NCBI GenBank assembly: GCA_015075405.1
Contig: JABTUK010000004.1
Span: 620,001-684,000, forward strand
DNA from: Anaerolineales bacterium
Lineage (GTDB): Bacteria > Chloroflexota > Anaerolineae > 4572-78 > J111
Reading direction: 5' to 3'
Length of the DNA: 64,000 nucleotides
Shown: positions 54,582 through 63,417 of the stretch, piece by piece
Layout: each line of letters begins with the position of its first letter
How positions within the stretch are numbered: position 1 is the first letter of the stretch
Position numbers and translations under genes: made by a program
The notes under the pieces: generated by a model
What the model saw: the letters and a program-made list of their open reading frames with translations, nothing else
The model's database searches: none
What the model was told of the DNA's origin: nothing

Positions 54582-55199
54582 TCATACCAATGTAAAATAA
54601 CCACCATCTACTGCATGAAATATTCTATTTACAGCATTATTTTTGTATTTGCCGTCTATCATTGGCCTTTCACACATCAGCCATTCAATATCTGTCCCTA
54701 CAGCAACATAAATCATACCATATCTACCAAGCCCTGTCCCTGTTTCTAAGTTAGGGTTTTCGTTCTCTCCACCATCTAACCCACCCCGTAATTGGTAATT
54801 TTCGTTACGGAGGTTGCGCAATTCTGTAGGTAAATCGAGTTTCAAATCAAAGCGGTGTTTTTTTTCAACTTGTTCATTAACTGAATTCCAGCGAGAGTGT
54901 AAAAAAGAACCATCCTGTAATTGAATTAATTCATCTTCCCATGAACTATCAAAAGCACCAGCCGTCACAACACAAACACCTACAAAATCAGAGGACGAAC
55001 AAGATTTCTCAATAATGGCTTGGAAAATACTTGCTTCTTGAAAATCTACTATATATCTTAATAACTCATCGAGTTCTTCTTGTTCCTGGGGTGTAAGGTC
55101 TTCACGAGAAAAATTTTCCGACCTACCAAAAAAATATTCTAATCTATTCCACCCTGACCAGCTTTTGGGCGGGTCTTTTGGTTCATACGGAAGACTCAT
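54582..55199 (-). CDS. Hypothetical protein, AT-rich orphan
   Basis: 205 residues, soluble, no signal peptide. An acidic helical first half (SREDLTPQEQEELDELLRYIVDF) is followed by VGVCVVTAGAFDSSWEDELI, a charged coil near 105-135, and a C-terminal YGMIYVAVGTDIEWLMCERP. I do not recognise the family. The gene is markedly AT-richer than its surroundings and lies next to the BrnT pair and the cobN relic, which suggests horizontal arrival. Confidence 0.6.
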   Translation of the reverse strand: MSLPYEPKDPPKSWSGWNRLEYFFGRSENFSREDLTPQEQEELDELLRYIVDFQEASIFQAIIEKSCSSSDFVGVCVVTAGAFDSSWEDELIQLQDGSFLHSRWNSVNEQVEKKHRFDLKLDLPTELRNLRNENYQLRGGLDGGENENPNLETGTGLGRYGMIYVAVGTDIEWLMCERPMIDGKYKNNAVNRIFHAVDGGYFTLV

Positions 55200-55233
55200 C
55201 TTTACTCACCATTTCAATACTACAGCCTGGATT

Positions 55234-56172
55234 TTAACAGACCACTTGCCTTCTCAAATACCCCAGCACCGCCTGCAAATGAGCATCCAGCGGCGCTTCC
55301 AGTTCGATAGTCTCGCCGGTGCGGGGGTGCTGGAAGCGCAGCCGCCAGGCGTGGAGAAACTGGCGCTTGAGGCCGAGGACATTCTTTTTGCGGCCATAGA
55401 CCGTATCGCCCACCACCGGGCATTTGAGCCAGGCCAGGTGGACTCGAATCTGGTGGGTCCGGCCGGTTTCCAGGCCGATTTCCAGCAAACTGTACTGCTC
55501 AAAATCTTCAAGCACCCGGTAGTGGGTGCGGGCCGGTTTGCCGTCGGCGCGGGGGGCCATCTTCTGGCGAAAGCGGGGGTCGCGGCCCAGGGGGACTTCA
55601 ATAATGCCTTCGGGGGCTTCGGGCCGGCCAAACACCAGGGCCAGGTAAGTTTTTTCGATGGTTCTGGCTTTGAACTGCTGCTGCAAGCGGCGCAGCGCCG
55701 GCGGGGTGCGGGCGACCATAATCAAGCCCGACGTGTCGCGGTCGAGCCGGTGGACAATGCCGGGCCGGCCAGAGGAGTCAGTCTCGCTCTCAGACAGCGC
55801 GGCCAGATCGGGGTAGCGGGCCAGCAGGGCGTTGACCAGCGTGCCGCTCTCGTGGCCGTGAGCCGGGTGGACGACCATCCCGGCGGGCTTGTTGATGACC
55901 ACCAGGTCGTCGTCTTCATAAATCACTGCCAGAGGCGTTGTTTCCGGCTGCGGCGCGTCCGGTTCGGGCGTGGGCAGATAAACGGTGATCACCTCGCCCG
56001 GTTGAACGGCGCTGCTGGGCCGAACCGTCTGACCGGCGACGAGCACCTGTCCCTGGCGGATCAACTTTTGAAGCTGCGAGCGAGAAAGTTGGGGCAAAGC
56101 CTGTGCCAGCCACTGGTCCAGCCGAGGGGCGGGTTGGTCAACCTGGAGCTGAAGGGGTTGGATTGAAGACAT
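55234..56172 (-). CDS. RluA/RluD-family pseudouridine synthase
   Basis: 312 residues. An S4 RNA-binding domain (about 15-75, RLDQWLAQALPQLSRSQLQKLIRQGQV) precedes the pseudouridine synthase domain. The catalytic Asp is in VHRLDRDTSGLIMVAR near 140, and LETGRTHQIRVHLAWLKCPVVGD is near 235. Members modify uridines in 23S rRNA or tRNA. It is upstream-linked to the small gene at 56277 and lspA on the same strand, with a repeat between. Confidence 0.93.
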   Translation of the reverse strand: MSSIQPLQLQVDQPAPRLDQWLAQALPQLSRSQLQKLIRQGQVLVAGQTVRPSSAVQPGEVITVYLPTPEPDAPQPETTPLAVIYEDDDLVVINKPAGMVVHPAHGHESGTLVNALLARYPDLAALSESETDSSGRPGIVHRLDRDTSGLIMVARTPPALRRLQQQFKARTIEKTYLALVFGRPEAPEGIIEVPLGRDPRFRQKMAPRADGKPARTHYRVLEDFEQYSLLEIGLETGRTHQIRVHLAWLKCPVVGDTVYGRKKNVLGLKRQFLHAWRLRFQHPRTGETIELEAPLDAHLQAVLGYLRRQVVC

Positions 56173-56179
56173 AGCGCAG

Positions 56180-56279
56180 CAGGGGAGCGGGGGACTGCCG
56201 AGCGCGGAGCGCCCGGCGGGGGGGCAGGGGAGCTAAGAAAACTTCTCCTCTGCTCCTCTGCCCCTCTGCGCCCCTGCTA
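56180..56279. repeat. CTCCTCTG-word dyad
   Basis: Left GGGGAGCGGGGGA and GGGGCAGGGGAG words, an AAGAAAACTT centre, then CTCCTCTG CTCCTCTG CCCCTCTG CGCCCCTG words (8 bp). Confidence 0.8.
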
Positions 56280-56540
56280 CTTGTGTTGGCGGGCTTTTTC
56301 GAGGGCGTAAACGGCCATGCTGGAGTGAGACCCACCGGCCTGCTTAAAGGCGCGGCGGCGCTGCAAGATGCGGTGATCGTGCAGCAGTTTGACCGGCAAG
56401 GCCCAGCGGTCAATGTGGGCGGTTGAACGCAGCCGAAAACCAAAAACTAATTGGCGCACTCGACGGCCCAATCCGGCTGCTTTTTGGCTGTAACGGGTCA
56501 GCTTGTTTAAAATGGTCCGGCGCACATCCGACTGGTTCAT
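56277..56540 (-). CDS. Small basic protein of unknown function
   Basis: 87 residues, rich in Arg and Lys (LGRRVRQLVFGFRLR; ILQRRRAFKQAGG), no membrane segment. Its start overlaps the lspA stop by 4 bp (ATGA), so the pair is translationally coupled. The coupling and the clean frame argue that it is real. Family not recognised; nucleic acid binding is possible from the charge but is not shown. Confidence 0.55.
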   Translation of the reverse strand: MNQSDVRRTILNKLTRYSQKAAGLGRRVRQLVFGFRLRSTAHIDRWALPVKLLHDHRILQRRRAFKQAGGSHSSMAVYALEKARQHK

Positions 56541-57118
56541 ACATTTCCTCCTTCGGACAGGTTGGGCGTTTTTTCAACCTGGGCCAAAGAATCTTCTTCG
56601 CTCCACAGAAAATAGGCCAAAATTGTCACCCCCAGCACAATAGACATATCGGCAATGTTGAAGATGGGCCAAAAGCCAATATCCACAAAATCAACCACGT
56701 AACCGCGGGTAATCCGGTCAACCAGATTGCCCAGCGCGCCGCCCAGTTGCAACCCCAAACTCACCCGCACCCAGATATTGTAAGTGGGCAAATGGTGGTA
56801 GAAGATGACAATGGCAGCCACGACCACTACCGCAATCACCATAAAAATTCCGCCCAACTGCGGAAACATCCCAAAGGCCGCGCCGGTATTGGTGACAAAG
56901 GTAAACTGAAAGATTTTGGCCAAAGCCGGAAAAAAAGTCCACGAGCTTTGCTGAGGAATGTTTTGAACTACCCAAACCTTGGTCGCCTGATCCAGGATAA
57001 AAACAACAGCCGCAATGCCAAGAATGACCGGCAGAGCAAAACGATTTTTGGGGGTAAGCGTTGACGGGTGATTAATGAGACTTTGCTCCTGAAAAATGGT
57101 AGAAGATAGACGGTACAT
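56537..57118 (-). CDS. lspA: Lipoprotein signal peptidase (signal peptidase II)
   Basis: Aspartic membrane protease that removes lipoprotein signal peptides such as that of the binding protein at 17246. 193 residues, four hydrophobic helices. ILDQATKVWVVQNIP is near 40-55, the catalytic Asp pair is in NLVDRITRGYVVDFVD near 133-148 and FNIADMSIVLG near 153-163. The first 25 residues lack homology to the family and no ribosome site precedes the ATG, so the true start may be further in. Confidence 0.93.
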   Translation of the reverse strand: MYRLSSTIFQEQSLINHPSTLTPKNRFALPVILGIAAVVFILDQATKVWVVQNIPQQSSWTFFPALAKIFQFTFVTNTGAAFGMFPQLGGIFMVIAVVVVAAIVIFYHHLPTYNIWVRVSLGLQLGGALGNLVDRITRGYVVDFVDIGFWPIFNIADMSIVLGVTILAYFLWSEEDSLAQVEKTPNLSEGGNV

Positions 57119-57280
57119 TGTTAGACAAGGTTTTGTGCGACTTTGCTACCCTGCTACCTTTTTTATATTTTACCTCATACCGAACCAATCTGCAACAATC
57201 TTTTATTCCTACTCCTGACCTTTGGTTTTTACAATTCTCGCTCCACCGTGTTACAATCGAACCAAGTCACTACTCAGTCT

Positions 57281-57373
57281 CATGTCATTTCGAGACCGAA
57301 GGTCGAGAAATCTCCAGAGCACAACGGTTAAAGGCAATGCCTTGGGGATTTCTCCCTGCGGTCGAAATGACAT
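57281..57373. repeat. ATTTCGA-type interspersed palindrome, copy 2
   Basis: Outer arms CATGTCATTTCGAGACCG and CGGTCGAAATGACATG, inner GAGAAATCTCC and GGATTTCTCC. Same family as 17071-17154. It overlaps the upstream extension of the YfhO-like reading frame, arguing against that extension being coding. Confidence 0.85.
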
Positions 57374-57420
57374 GCCCAAGCAGTTACCGAGCCAGATTAA
57401 ATACAAATTTGAGAGCCGCT

Positions 57421-59799
57421 TTGAATAATCCCACCCATCGTATCTCCGTGCGCCCACCGCTGTGGGCCCTGGCGCTGTATCTTGTCTTGCCTTTTTTAGC
57501 CTTTCCCGAAATTATTTTCGGCGGGCAGACCCTCTACCGCACCGATATTAGCTGGATCCATTATCCCGGCCACATCTTTATGGCCGCCGAGTGGCTGGCC
57601 GGGCGCGTACCCTTGTGGGACCCGTACCGCCAGGGCGGCGTCCCCATGCTGGCCGAGCCGCAAATTGGGGTGCTTTACCCGCTGCGCGCCCTCTTTTTGA
57701 GCAACCTATCCCCCTCGCTCGAATTATCGCTGTTTATTTTGATGCACCTCACCCTGGCCGCACTGTTTACGTTTGTGCTGGCCCGCTCGCTGGGGCTGAG
57801 CCAGTCCGCGGCAACCCTGGCCGGGTTGGTTTTTGGCTTTGGCGGCTTTTTGATGGCCCAGGTCTCCAATCTCAACATCATGAGCGCCGCTGCCTGGCTG
57901 CCTTTGATTCTGTGGGCGGTGATGCAGGCCATCCAACGGCGAAGCTGGCTGGCGGGGCTACTGGCCGGCATTCCCCTGGCGCTGCAAATTTATACGGCTC
58001 ACTCGCAGGTTGTGTTTTACACCCTGGTCATTATTGCCGCCTATGGGCTGTACCGGCTCAGCGCCGACTTCTTTTTGGGCGCGGCGGAGCAGCGCCGAAA
58101 CTGGCGTTTTGCCGGACACACCGGGCTGTTAGTGACCGCCAGCATCGTCTGCGGCCTGCTTCTGGCGGCCCCGCAACTGCTGCCCTCCGCCGAAATGCTG
58201 CAATTTACCCTGCGCTCGCAGAACCAGGGGTTAGACCTCCTGGTGGAAAACTCGCTGCCTCCGCTCATGTGGCTCAATCTGCTTTTGCCCGGCGCGTTTG
58301 GCAACAATGTGGTTGGCTTCAAAGGGGGCGACCCCTTTCAAGAGGTTTTTATTTACGCCGGTTTTCTGCCGTTGCTGCTGGCAACAAAGGGCTTGCTAAA
58401 CCACTCCCGGCGCGATCACCGCTTTTTTGTGGGACTGCTGGCAGGCGCAGCCCTGCTGGCCCTTGGGGGAAATACGCCGCTTTATGAATACATCATTCAA
58501 TACCTGCCTGGTTTTGATATTTTTCGTATCCCGGCCCGCTGGCTGATGGCGGTCAACCTGGCCCTGGCGGTGCTGGCCGGTCTGGGCCTGGACGCGCTGC
58601 TGGAAAAAGGGCTATCACGGCGGACGTTGACAATATTCGTGGGGGTTGGGTTACTGTTCGCAGCGGGCCTGATTTTGGGCTGGTTTTTTAGAAACGATTT
58701 ATTAGCCTGGAGTGAGTTGTTGAGCGAGCCTTATCGTAAACTCGCCGCCGCGCTGTTTAGCAAAAGCTTTGTCCCCGACCCCATCTATCAGCAGCGCCTG
58801 CTGCTGCGCTGGGCTTTTGGCTTGAACACCCCTGCCTTTTTGTTGTTAGCCAACCTGGGGGTGGCCGCGCTTTTAGGTGGCCTCTATGCGACCCAACACA
58901 TAACCGGCCCGGTTTTCGCCCGGCTGACCCTCCTGGCAGTCACCCTCGATTTGTTGCTTACGGGCGGAACGGCCATCAATCCGGTCAGGCCGGAGGAGCG
59001 CTGGCAGGAGTTGTCGGGCGGGGCCAAGTATGTGCTGGAGCGGGTCGGCCAGGCCAGAGTCTTCCCCTTGGGCGTCAGCAGCGAGGATGCCGCCGTCCAC
59101 AGCCTGGGCCAATATTTCCCCTCGGCCTATCGGGTGTACAGCGCCAGCGGTTACAGTTCACCCTTAAAGCTGGCCCGTTATGAAACCTTTCTGGACGAGG
59201 CCGACCCGGTGCAGGCGCTGCAAATCCTGGGCGTCCGTTATCTGCTCACCCGCGGGCAGATGGGCGCAGATGTGGCCGCCACCTATCCCCTGGTCCACCG
59301 CGATGCCGACTCGGTTGTCTACGAAAATGAAAATTGGCTGCCGCGGGCTTTTGTCGTACACCAGGCGCTAGGGGCAGCCAGTCCGGAGGAGGCGCTGGCG
59401 CACTTTAAACTCCGCAAAGTTGACCCGCGCCACACGGTTATCCTCGAAGCCGAAACCCCTTTTCCATTGCCAGAGAAACCCTCCTCGACAGCCGCAAGCA
59501 CGGCCAAAATTATCCGGGAAAACTCTCAAGTGGTTGAGATTGAAGCAAATCTGGCCGCCGCTGGCTATGTAGTTTTGCTGGACACCTTCTACCCCGGCTG
59601 GGTCGCCACTGTTGACGGTCAACCTGCGCCAATCTTTCGGGCCGACTACCTGGGACGGGCTGTTTTTGCTCCTGCCGGGTCGCATACCATCCGGTTTGAA
59701 TACCGACCCTGGTCATTTCGAGCAGGCCTGGGGTTGGCAGTGGGCGCGATGGTAGTTTTAGGGATGACTGCTTTTTGGTCATATCGCCAAAAATATTAA
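57421..59799 (+). CDS. YfhO-like multi-spanning membrane protein
   Basis: About 792 residues from a TTG start; the frame stays open back to 57118 through repeat DNA. A dozen or more hydrophobic helices are present. The first loop holds YRTDISWIHYPGHIFMAAEWLAGRVPLWDPYRQGGVPMLAEPQ-like sequence typical of YfhO/GT-C-type glycosyl-handling membrane proteins. The C-terminal extracytoplasmic domain ends with a GSHTIRFEYRP motif and a last helix. YfhO proteins act in cell-surface glycan or teichoic acid decoration. The start codon is uncertain. Divergent from lspA. Confidence 0.85.
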   Translation: MNNPTHRISVRPPLWALALYLVLPFLAFPEIIFGGQTLYRTDISWIHYPGHIFMAAEWLAGRVPLWDPYRQGGVPMLAEPQIGVLYPLRALFLSNLSPSLELSLFILMHLTLAALFTFVLARSLGLSQSAATLAGLVFGFGGFLMAQVSNLNIMSAAAWLPLILWAVMQAIQRRSWLAGLLAGIPLALQIYTAHSQVVFYTLVIIAAYGLYRLSADFFLGAAEQRRNWRFAGHTGLLVTASIVCGLLLAAPQLLPSAEMLQFTLRSQNQGLDLLVENSLPPLMWLNLLLPGAFGNNVVGFKGGDPFQEVFIYAGFLPLLLATKGLLNHSRRDHRFFVGLLAGAALLALGGNTPLYEYIIQYLPGFDIFRIPARWLMAVNLALAVLAGLGLDALLEKGLSRRTLTIFVGVGLLFAAGLILGWFFRNDLLAWSELLSEPYRKLAAALFSKSFVPDPIYQQRLLLRWAFGLNTPAFLLLANLGVAALLGGLYATQHITGPVFARLTLLAVTLDLLLTGGTAINPVRPEERWQELSGGAKYVLERVGQARVFPLGVSSEDAAVHSLGQYFPSAYRVYSASGYSSPLKLARYETFLDEADPVQALQILGVRYLLTRGQMGADVAATYPLVHRDADSVVYENENWLPRAFVVHQALGAASPEEALAHFKLRKVDPRHTVILEAETPFPLPEKPSSTAASTAKIIRENSQVVEIEANLAAAGYVVLLDTFYPGWVATVDGQPAPIFRADYLGRAVFAPAGSHTIRFEYRPWSFRAGLGLAVGAMVVLGMTAFWSYRQKY

Positions 59800-59809
59800 A
59801 CCTAAAGTA

Positions 59810-59838
59810 TTGACAAAAATCTTTTTTCGTCGTAAGAT
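59810..59838 (+). promoter_or_regulatory. Sigma70 promoter of the GntR regulator
   Basis: Perfect TTGACA and TAAGAT boxes with 17 bp spacing. Predicted start near 59845. Confidence 0.75.
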
Positions 59839-59841
59839 AAA

Positions 59842-59854
59842 GTTGTCATACAAC
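59842..59854. promoter_or_regulatory. Probable GntR operator
   Basis: Perfect inverted repeat GTTGT-CAT-ACAAC lying on the predicted transcription start, with a further ATACAA just downstream. GntR-family operators have this GT-spacer-AC form, so autoregulation is likely. Confidence 0.6.
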
Positions 59855-59875
59855 CATACAATATTACCTTTTACG

Positions 59876-60601
59876 ATGTTAAAACGCAGCCCTTCCCTGA
59901 CCGAACAGGCCAAATCTTATATCAAACAACGCATTCTCAACGAAGGGTTTGAGGCTGGCCGAATTCCTTCGGAAACCGACCTGGCCAACGAGTTGGGGGT
60001 GAGCCGCACCACCATCCGGGATGCCCTCAGCCGGCTGGAACTGGAAGGGGTTATCTATCGCAAGCAGGGCGCAGGGACCTTTGTCAACGAAGCCGGCTTG
60101 CAGCTCAAAACCCGGCTGGAGGAAATTTGGGCCTACGAGGCCATGCTCGAAGCGCACGGCTACAGCCCATCCACCCGCATCATCAGCATCGAGCAGCAGC
60201 CGGCCCCCGCCTCCATTGCTCAAGACCTCAACCTGCCCGCGGACGCGCCGGTAGTAACCATCCAGAAACTTTTTCTGGCCGACGAGCAGCCGGTTATTTT
60301 GACCATCAACCACCTGCCGGTCGAACTTATCACCTCTCCCTACACCCGCGCCGATTTCAATCTGCCCATGTACCAATTTCTGCCCCAGTTTTGCCAGCAG
60401 CACCTGGCCTACTACCTGAGCGAAATTGTGCCCTTGAACGCCCCAGCCGAACTGGCCGAAATTTTGCATATCCAGCCACACAAAGCTCTGCTCTGCTTTG
60501 ATGAAATCGGCTACAACCAGGATAACCTACCCATCCTCAAAGCCTACTCTTACTTCAGAGACGATTTACTTCGCCTGCGTTTAATCCGGCGGGAAACGTA
60601 G
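59876..60601 (+). CDS. GntR-family transcriptional regulator with UTRA domain
   Basis: About 241 residues. The winged helix-turn-helix (about 1-72) reads AGRIPSETDLANELGVSRTTIRDALSRLELEGVIYRKQGAGTFV-like. It is followed by a UTRA (HutC-type) ligand domain with APVVTIQKLFLADEQPVILTINHLP near 120-145. The frame opens at a TTG in the promoter itself; the ATG at 59876 lies after the promoter and operator. It probably controls itself and the ygeY-ygeW-carbamate kinase genes downstream. The effector is unknown. Confidence 0.9.
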   Translation: MLKRSPSLTEQAKSYIKQRILNEGFEAGRIPSETDLANELGVSRTTIRDALSRLELEGVIYRKQGAGTFVNEAGLQLKTRLEEIWAYEAMLEAHGYSPSTRIISIEQQPAPASIAQDLNLPADAPVVTIQKLFLADEQPVILTINHLPVELITSPYTRADFNLPMYQFLPQFCQQHLAYYLSEIVPLNAPAELAEILHIQPHKALLCFDEIGYNQDNLPILKAYSYFRDDLLRLRLIRRET

Positions 60602-60606
60602 GGCGT

Positions 60607-60654
60607 GCCAAGTGCCAGGTATCAGGTGTCAAGTAAACGTGACACCTGACACTT
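60607..60654. repeat. AGGTGTC / GACACCT-word dyad
   Basis: AAGTGCC AGGTATC AGGTGTC AAGT, then GACACCTGACACTTC, between the regulator and ygeY. Confidence 0.8.
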
Positions 60655-60691
60655 CTTAACGCCTCATATCATTTTTAAAAGGAGTGTTTTT

Positions 60692-61909
60692 ATGACTGAC
60701 TCACAACTAACCCAAAAATTACACCAGGAGGTCGAACAGCGGCGCGAAACGATTATCCAGTTTTTGCGCGATATTTGCGCCATCCCCAGCATGGACAGCC
60801 AGATTGGCCCGGTCGGCGAGCGCGTGGCCGAGGAGATGCGCAAACTCGGCTTCGACGAAGTCCGTTTCGACAAGATGGGCAACATCTTTGGCCGGGTTGG
60901 ACACGGCCCGACCGTGATTGTCTATGACAGCCACATTGATACCGTCGGCGTCGGCGACCCGGCTGCCTGGCAGTGGGACCCCTTCAAAGGCAAAATCGAG
61001 GACGGGATTTTCTACGCTCGCGGCGCTTGTGACGAAAAAGGCTCGACGCCGGGCATGATCTACGGCATTGCCCTGGCCCGTGATTTGGGCCTGTTCTCGC
61101 CCGACGAGTACACCCTCTACTACTTTGGCAACATGGAAGAATGGTGCGACGGCATTGCCCCCCACAGCTTTGCCGAGGCCGACCCCAAAGTGCGGCCCGA
61201 TTTTGTGGTCATCGGCGAGCCGACCAAAATGCAGGTCTATCGCGGCCACAAAGGGCGGCTGGAGATGAAAATCACGGCCAAAGGTAAAAGCGCCCACGCC
61301 GCCTCCAATCACCTGGGCGACAACGCCATCTACAAGATGCTGCCCATCATCGAAGCCATCAGCAAATTGGAACCCGAATTGGGCGACCACGAATTTCTGG
61401 GACACGGCAAAATTACGGTCAGTGATATGAAGGTCAGTACCCCCTCCATTAACGCCGTGCCCGACGAATGTACCATCTTTATTGACCGGCGTATGACCTT
61501 TGGCGAGAGCAAAGAGGCTGTCAAAGCCCAGTTGGAAGCGCTCATTCCGGCTGACCAGAAAGACAAAATCAAGCTGGAAGAACTGTTCTACGATGAACCC
61601 AGCTACACCGGCTTTGTTTTCCCGGTAGACAAATACTTCCCGGCCTGGGCCTTTGAAGAAAACCATCCCCTGGTGGTGGCCGGGCAGAAAACCCGCCAGG
61701 CTATCGGCCTGCCCGACGCGCCCAGCGGCAAGTGGAACTTCAGCACCAACGGCATCTACTGGGCCGGCAAAGCGGAAATTCCCTCCATCGGCTTTGGCCC
61801 CGGCGACGAAGTGACCGCCCACACCACCGAAGACAGTGTCTCGCTGGAAGATGTGGTCAAAGCGACGGAGTTCTATGCCCTGCTGCCGGCCATGCTAAAG
61901 CAAGGCTAA
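60692..61909 (+). CDS. ygeY: YgeY-like M20 metallohydrolase (ArgE/DapE relative)
   Basis: 405 residues. Metal-site motifs: YDSHIDTVGVGD near 88-99, ARGACDEKGSTPGMIYG near 112-128, GNMEEWCDGIAPH near 146-158, and AHTTEDSVSLED near the C-terminus. A dimerisation domain (KSAHAASNHLGDNAIYKM) lies in the middle. YgeY proteins sit in gene sets for purine or selenium-linked catabolism with YgeW and carbamate kinase, and the same neighbours occur here. It cleaves an amide of an amino acid-like compound; the exact substrate is unproven. Confidence 0.88.
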   Translation: MTDSQLTQKLHQEVEQRRETIIQFLRDICAIPSMDSQIGPVGERVAEEMRKLGFDEVRFDKMGNIFGRVGHGPTVIVYDSHIDTVGVGDPAAWQWDPFKGKIEDGIFYARGACDEKGSTPGMIYGIALARDLGLFSPDEYTLYYFGNMEEWCDGIAPHSFAEADPKVRPDFVVIGEPTKMQVYRGHKGRLEMKITAKGKSAHAASNHLGDNAIYKMLPIIEAISKLEPELGDHEFLGHGKITVSDMKVSTPSINAVPDECTIFIDRRMTFGESKEAVKAQLEALIPADQKDKIKLEELFYDEPSYTGFVFPVDKYFPAWAFEENHPLVVAGQKTRQAIGLPDAPSGKWNFSTNGIYWAGKAEIPSIGFGPGDEVTAHTTEDSVSLEDVVKATEFYALLPAMLKQG

Positions 61910-61982
61910 AGAAGGCTGAGGCTAAGGCTAAGGCTGAGAGTGAGGGCTGCTTTTCTTAGCCTTAGACTCAGCCTTAGCCTCT
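61905..61982. repeat. GGCTAA-word dyad, left of the four-helix-bundle gene
   Basis: GGCTGA GGCTAA GGCTAA GGCTGA (6-bp words), a GGGCTGCTTTTC centre, then TTAGCC TTAGAC TCAGCC TTAGCC. Confidence 0.88.
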
Positions 61983-61995
61983 TACGGAGTACACA

Positions 61996-62358
61996 ATGGC
62001 CTACGAAGATTTTACCGAAATGCCGGTTTGGAAAGCAGCGTTTAATCTGCTGCTGGATGTTTATAAAGTTACCAAAAGTTATCCGGCAGATGAACGCTTC
62101 GGTTTAACTTCAGATACCAGGCGGTCGGCCAACTCCATTGTTCACAATATTGCCGAAGGTTTTGGACGTTTCGAAGCCAAGGATAAAACCCGGTTCTACA
62201 AAGTTTCAAGAGGTAGCGCTTATGAACTGATGAGCCAAATTCTTGTAGCTCAGGCTTTATCATATACGGATGAAGCCATAAAGAACCAACTCATTCAGCA
62301 ATGCCGAAAGATCATCAACGATCTCAATTCTCTTATCAAAACGTTGGAAAAAGGCTAA
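61996..62358 (+). CDS. Four-helix-bundle protein, S23/IVS type
   Basis: 120 residues: a start FTEMPVWKAAFNLLLDVYKVTKSYP, then FGLTSDTRRSANSIVHNIAEGFGR, KTRFYKVSRGSAYELMSQILVAQAL and a final helix. This is the pattern of the four-helix-bundle proteins first found in rRNA intervening sequences and related to the Avd proteins of diversity-generating retroelements. It splits an otherwise continuous ygeY-ygeW pair and is flanked on both sides by GGCTAA-word dyads. This looks like an inserted cassette. Function unknown. Confidence 0.88.
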   Translation: MAYEDFTEMPVWKAAFNLLLDVYKVTKSYPADERFGLTSDTRRSANSIVHNIAEGFGRFEAKDKTRFYKVSRGSAYELMSQILVAQALSYTDEAIKNQLIQQCRKIINDLNSLIKTLEKG

Positions 62359-62412
62359 GGTCAAGGCTGAGGCTAAGTGTATTCTTAGCCTTAGCCTCAG
62401 CCTTAGCCTCTC
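62350..62412. repeat. GGCTAA-word dyad, right of the four-helix-bundle gene
   Basis: AAGGCTAAGG TCAAGGCTGAGG, then TTAGCC TTAGCC TCAGCC TTAGCC. Overlaps the last codons of the four-helix-bundle gene. Confidence 0.88.
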
Positions 62413-62432
62413 ATTAAAAAGGAGACACAACC

Positions 62433-63410
62433 ATGCAAACTAACTTACGCGGTCGAGACATGATCACGACCCAGGAATGGACTCGCGACGAAATTGATAC
62501 CGTTATTGATCTGGCGCTGGACCTGAAACGGGCCCGCGCGGTTGGCCGCGACCACGCTTATCTGCGCGACAAAGCCCTGGCCATGCTCTTTTTCTTTACC
62601 AGCACCCGCACCCGCGCCAGCTTCGAGGCGGGCATTGCCCAACTCGGCGGCCACGGCGCGTTTATTGACAGCGACACCACCCAGATTAGCCACGGCGACA
62701 CGGCCAAAGAAATCGGCGAAATTTACGGCCGCTACTTCGACGGCATTGCCATCCGCCAATGCGATTGGGGCTTTGGCAACAAATACATCCGCGAGGTGGC
62801 TGAGGCCAGCCGCGTCCCGGTGCTGAACATGCAGTGCGACGTTTATCACCCCTTCCAGATTTTGGCCGACCTGCTGACCATCATCGAGAAAAAGGGCGAC
62901 CCGCGCGGCAAAACCATCGCCGTGAGCTATGCTTATGCCAGCAGCTACCAAAAACCACTCAGCGTGCCCCAAAGCTTGATTCTGCTGATGACCCGCTACG
63001 GTATGAATGTCCGCCTGGTTCATCCACCGGAGTTCAAACTGATGCCAGATATTGTGCAGCAGGCCAAAGACAATGCCCGCAAACACAACGGCAGTTTTGA
63101 AGTGATGGACGACATGGACGCCGGCTTCAAAGACGCCGACATCCTCTACCCCAAAAGCTGGGGCTGCTGGATGACCACCGAAGATGTGCAAGAGAGCGTC
63201 CAGATTGGCAAAAAGTATTCCAGTTGGATCACCGACGAGCGGCGCATGGCTCTGGCCAAGCCCGACGCCATCTACATGCACTGCCTGCCCGCCGACCGCA
63301 ACATCGAAGTGACCGACGGGGTGATTGACGGCCCGCAATCGGTGGTCTACGATGAAGCCGAAAATCGCCTGCATGTACAAAAAGCGGTCATGGCCCTGAC
63401 GATGAGCTAA
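62433..63410 (+). CDS. ygeW: YgeW-like (knotted) carbamoyltransferase
   Basis: 325 residues of the aspartate/ornithine carbamoyltransferase fold. The carbamoyl phosphate loop is FTSTRTRASFE near 54-64. NMQCDVYHPFQILADLL is near 130-146, and YAYASSYQKPLSVPQSLILLMTRYGMNVRLVHPP resembles YgeW-type enzymes more than ornithine carbamoyltransferase. MHCLPADRNIEVTDGVID closes the site near 280. It lies between ygeY and carbamate kinase, which supports a catabolic route yielding carbamoyl phosphate for ATP. Ornithine carbamoyltransferase is the alternative. Confidence 0.82.
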   Translation: MQTNLRGRDMITTQEWTRDEIDTVIDLALDLKRARAVGRDHAYLRDKALAMLFFFTSTRTRASFEAGIAQLGGHGAFIDSDTTQISHGDTAKEIGEIYGRYFDGIAIRQCDWGFGNKYIREVAEASRVPVLNMQCDVYHPFQILADLLTIIEKKGDPRGKTIAVSYAYASSYQKPLSVPQSLILLMTRYGMNVRLVHPPEFKLMPDIVQQAKDNARKHNGSFEVMDDMDAGFKDADILYPKSWGCWMTTEDVQESVQIGKKYSSWITDERRMALAKPDAIYMHCLPADRNIEVTDGVIDGPQSVVYDEAENRLHVQKAVMALTMS

Positions 63411-63417
63411 ATGGAAT

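Noticed and set aside
57118..57420. N-terminal extension of the YfhO-like protein
   Set aside because: About half of it is translated from the ATTTCGA palindrome and it lacks membrane-protein character; the frame is open by chance.
60719..61822. 367-codon minus-strand frame opposite ygeY
   Set aside because: Shadow of a clear M20 hydrolase gene, with no homology features of its own.
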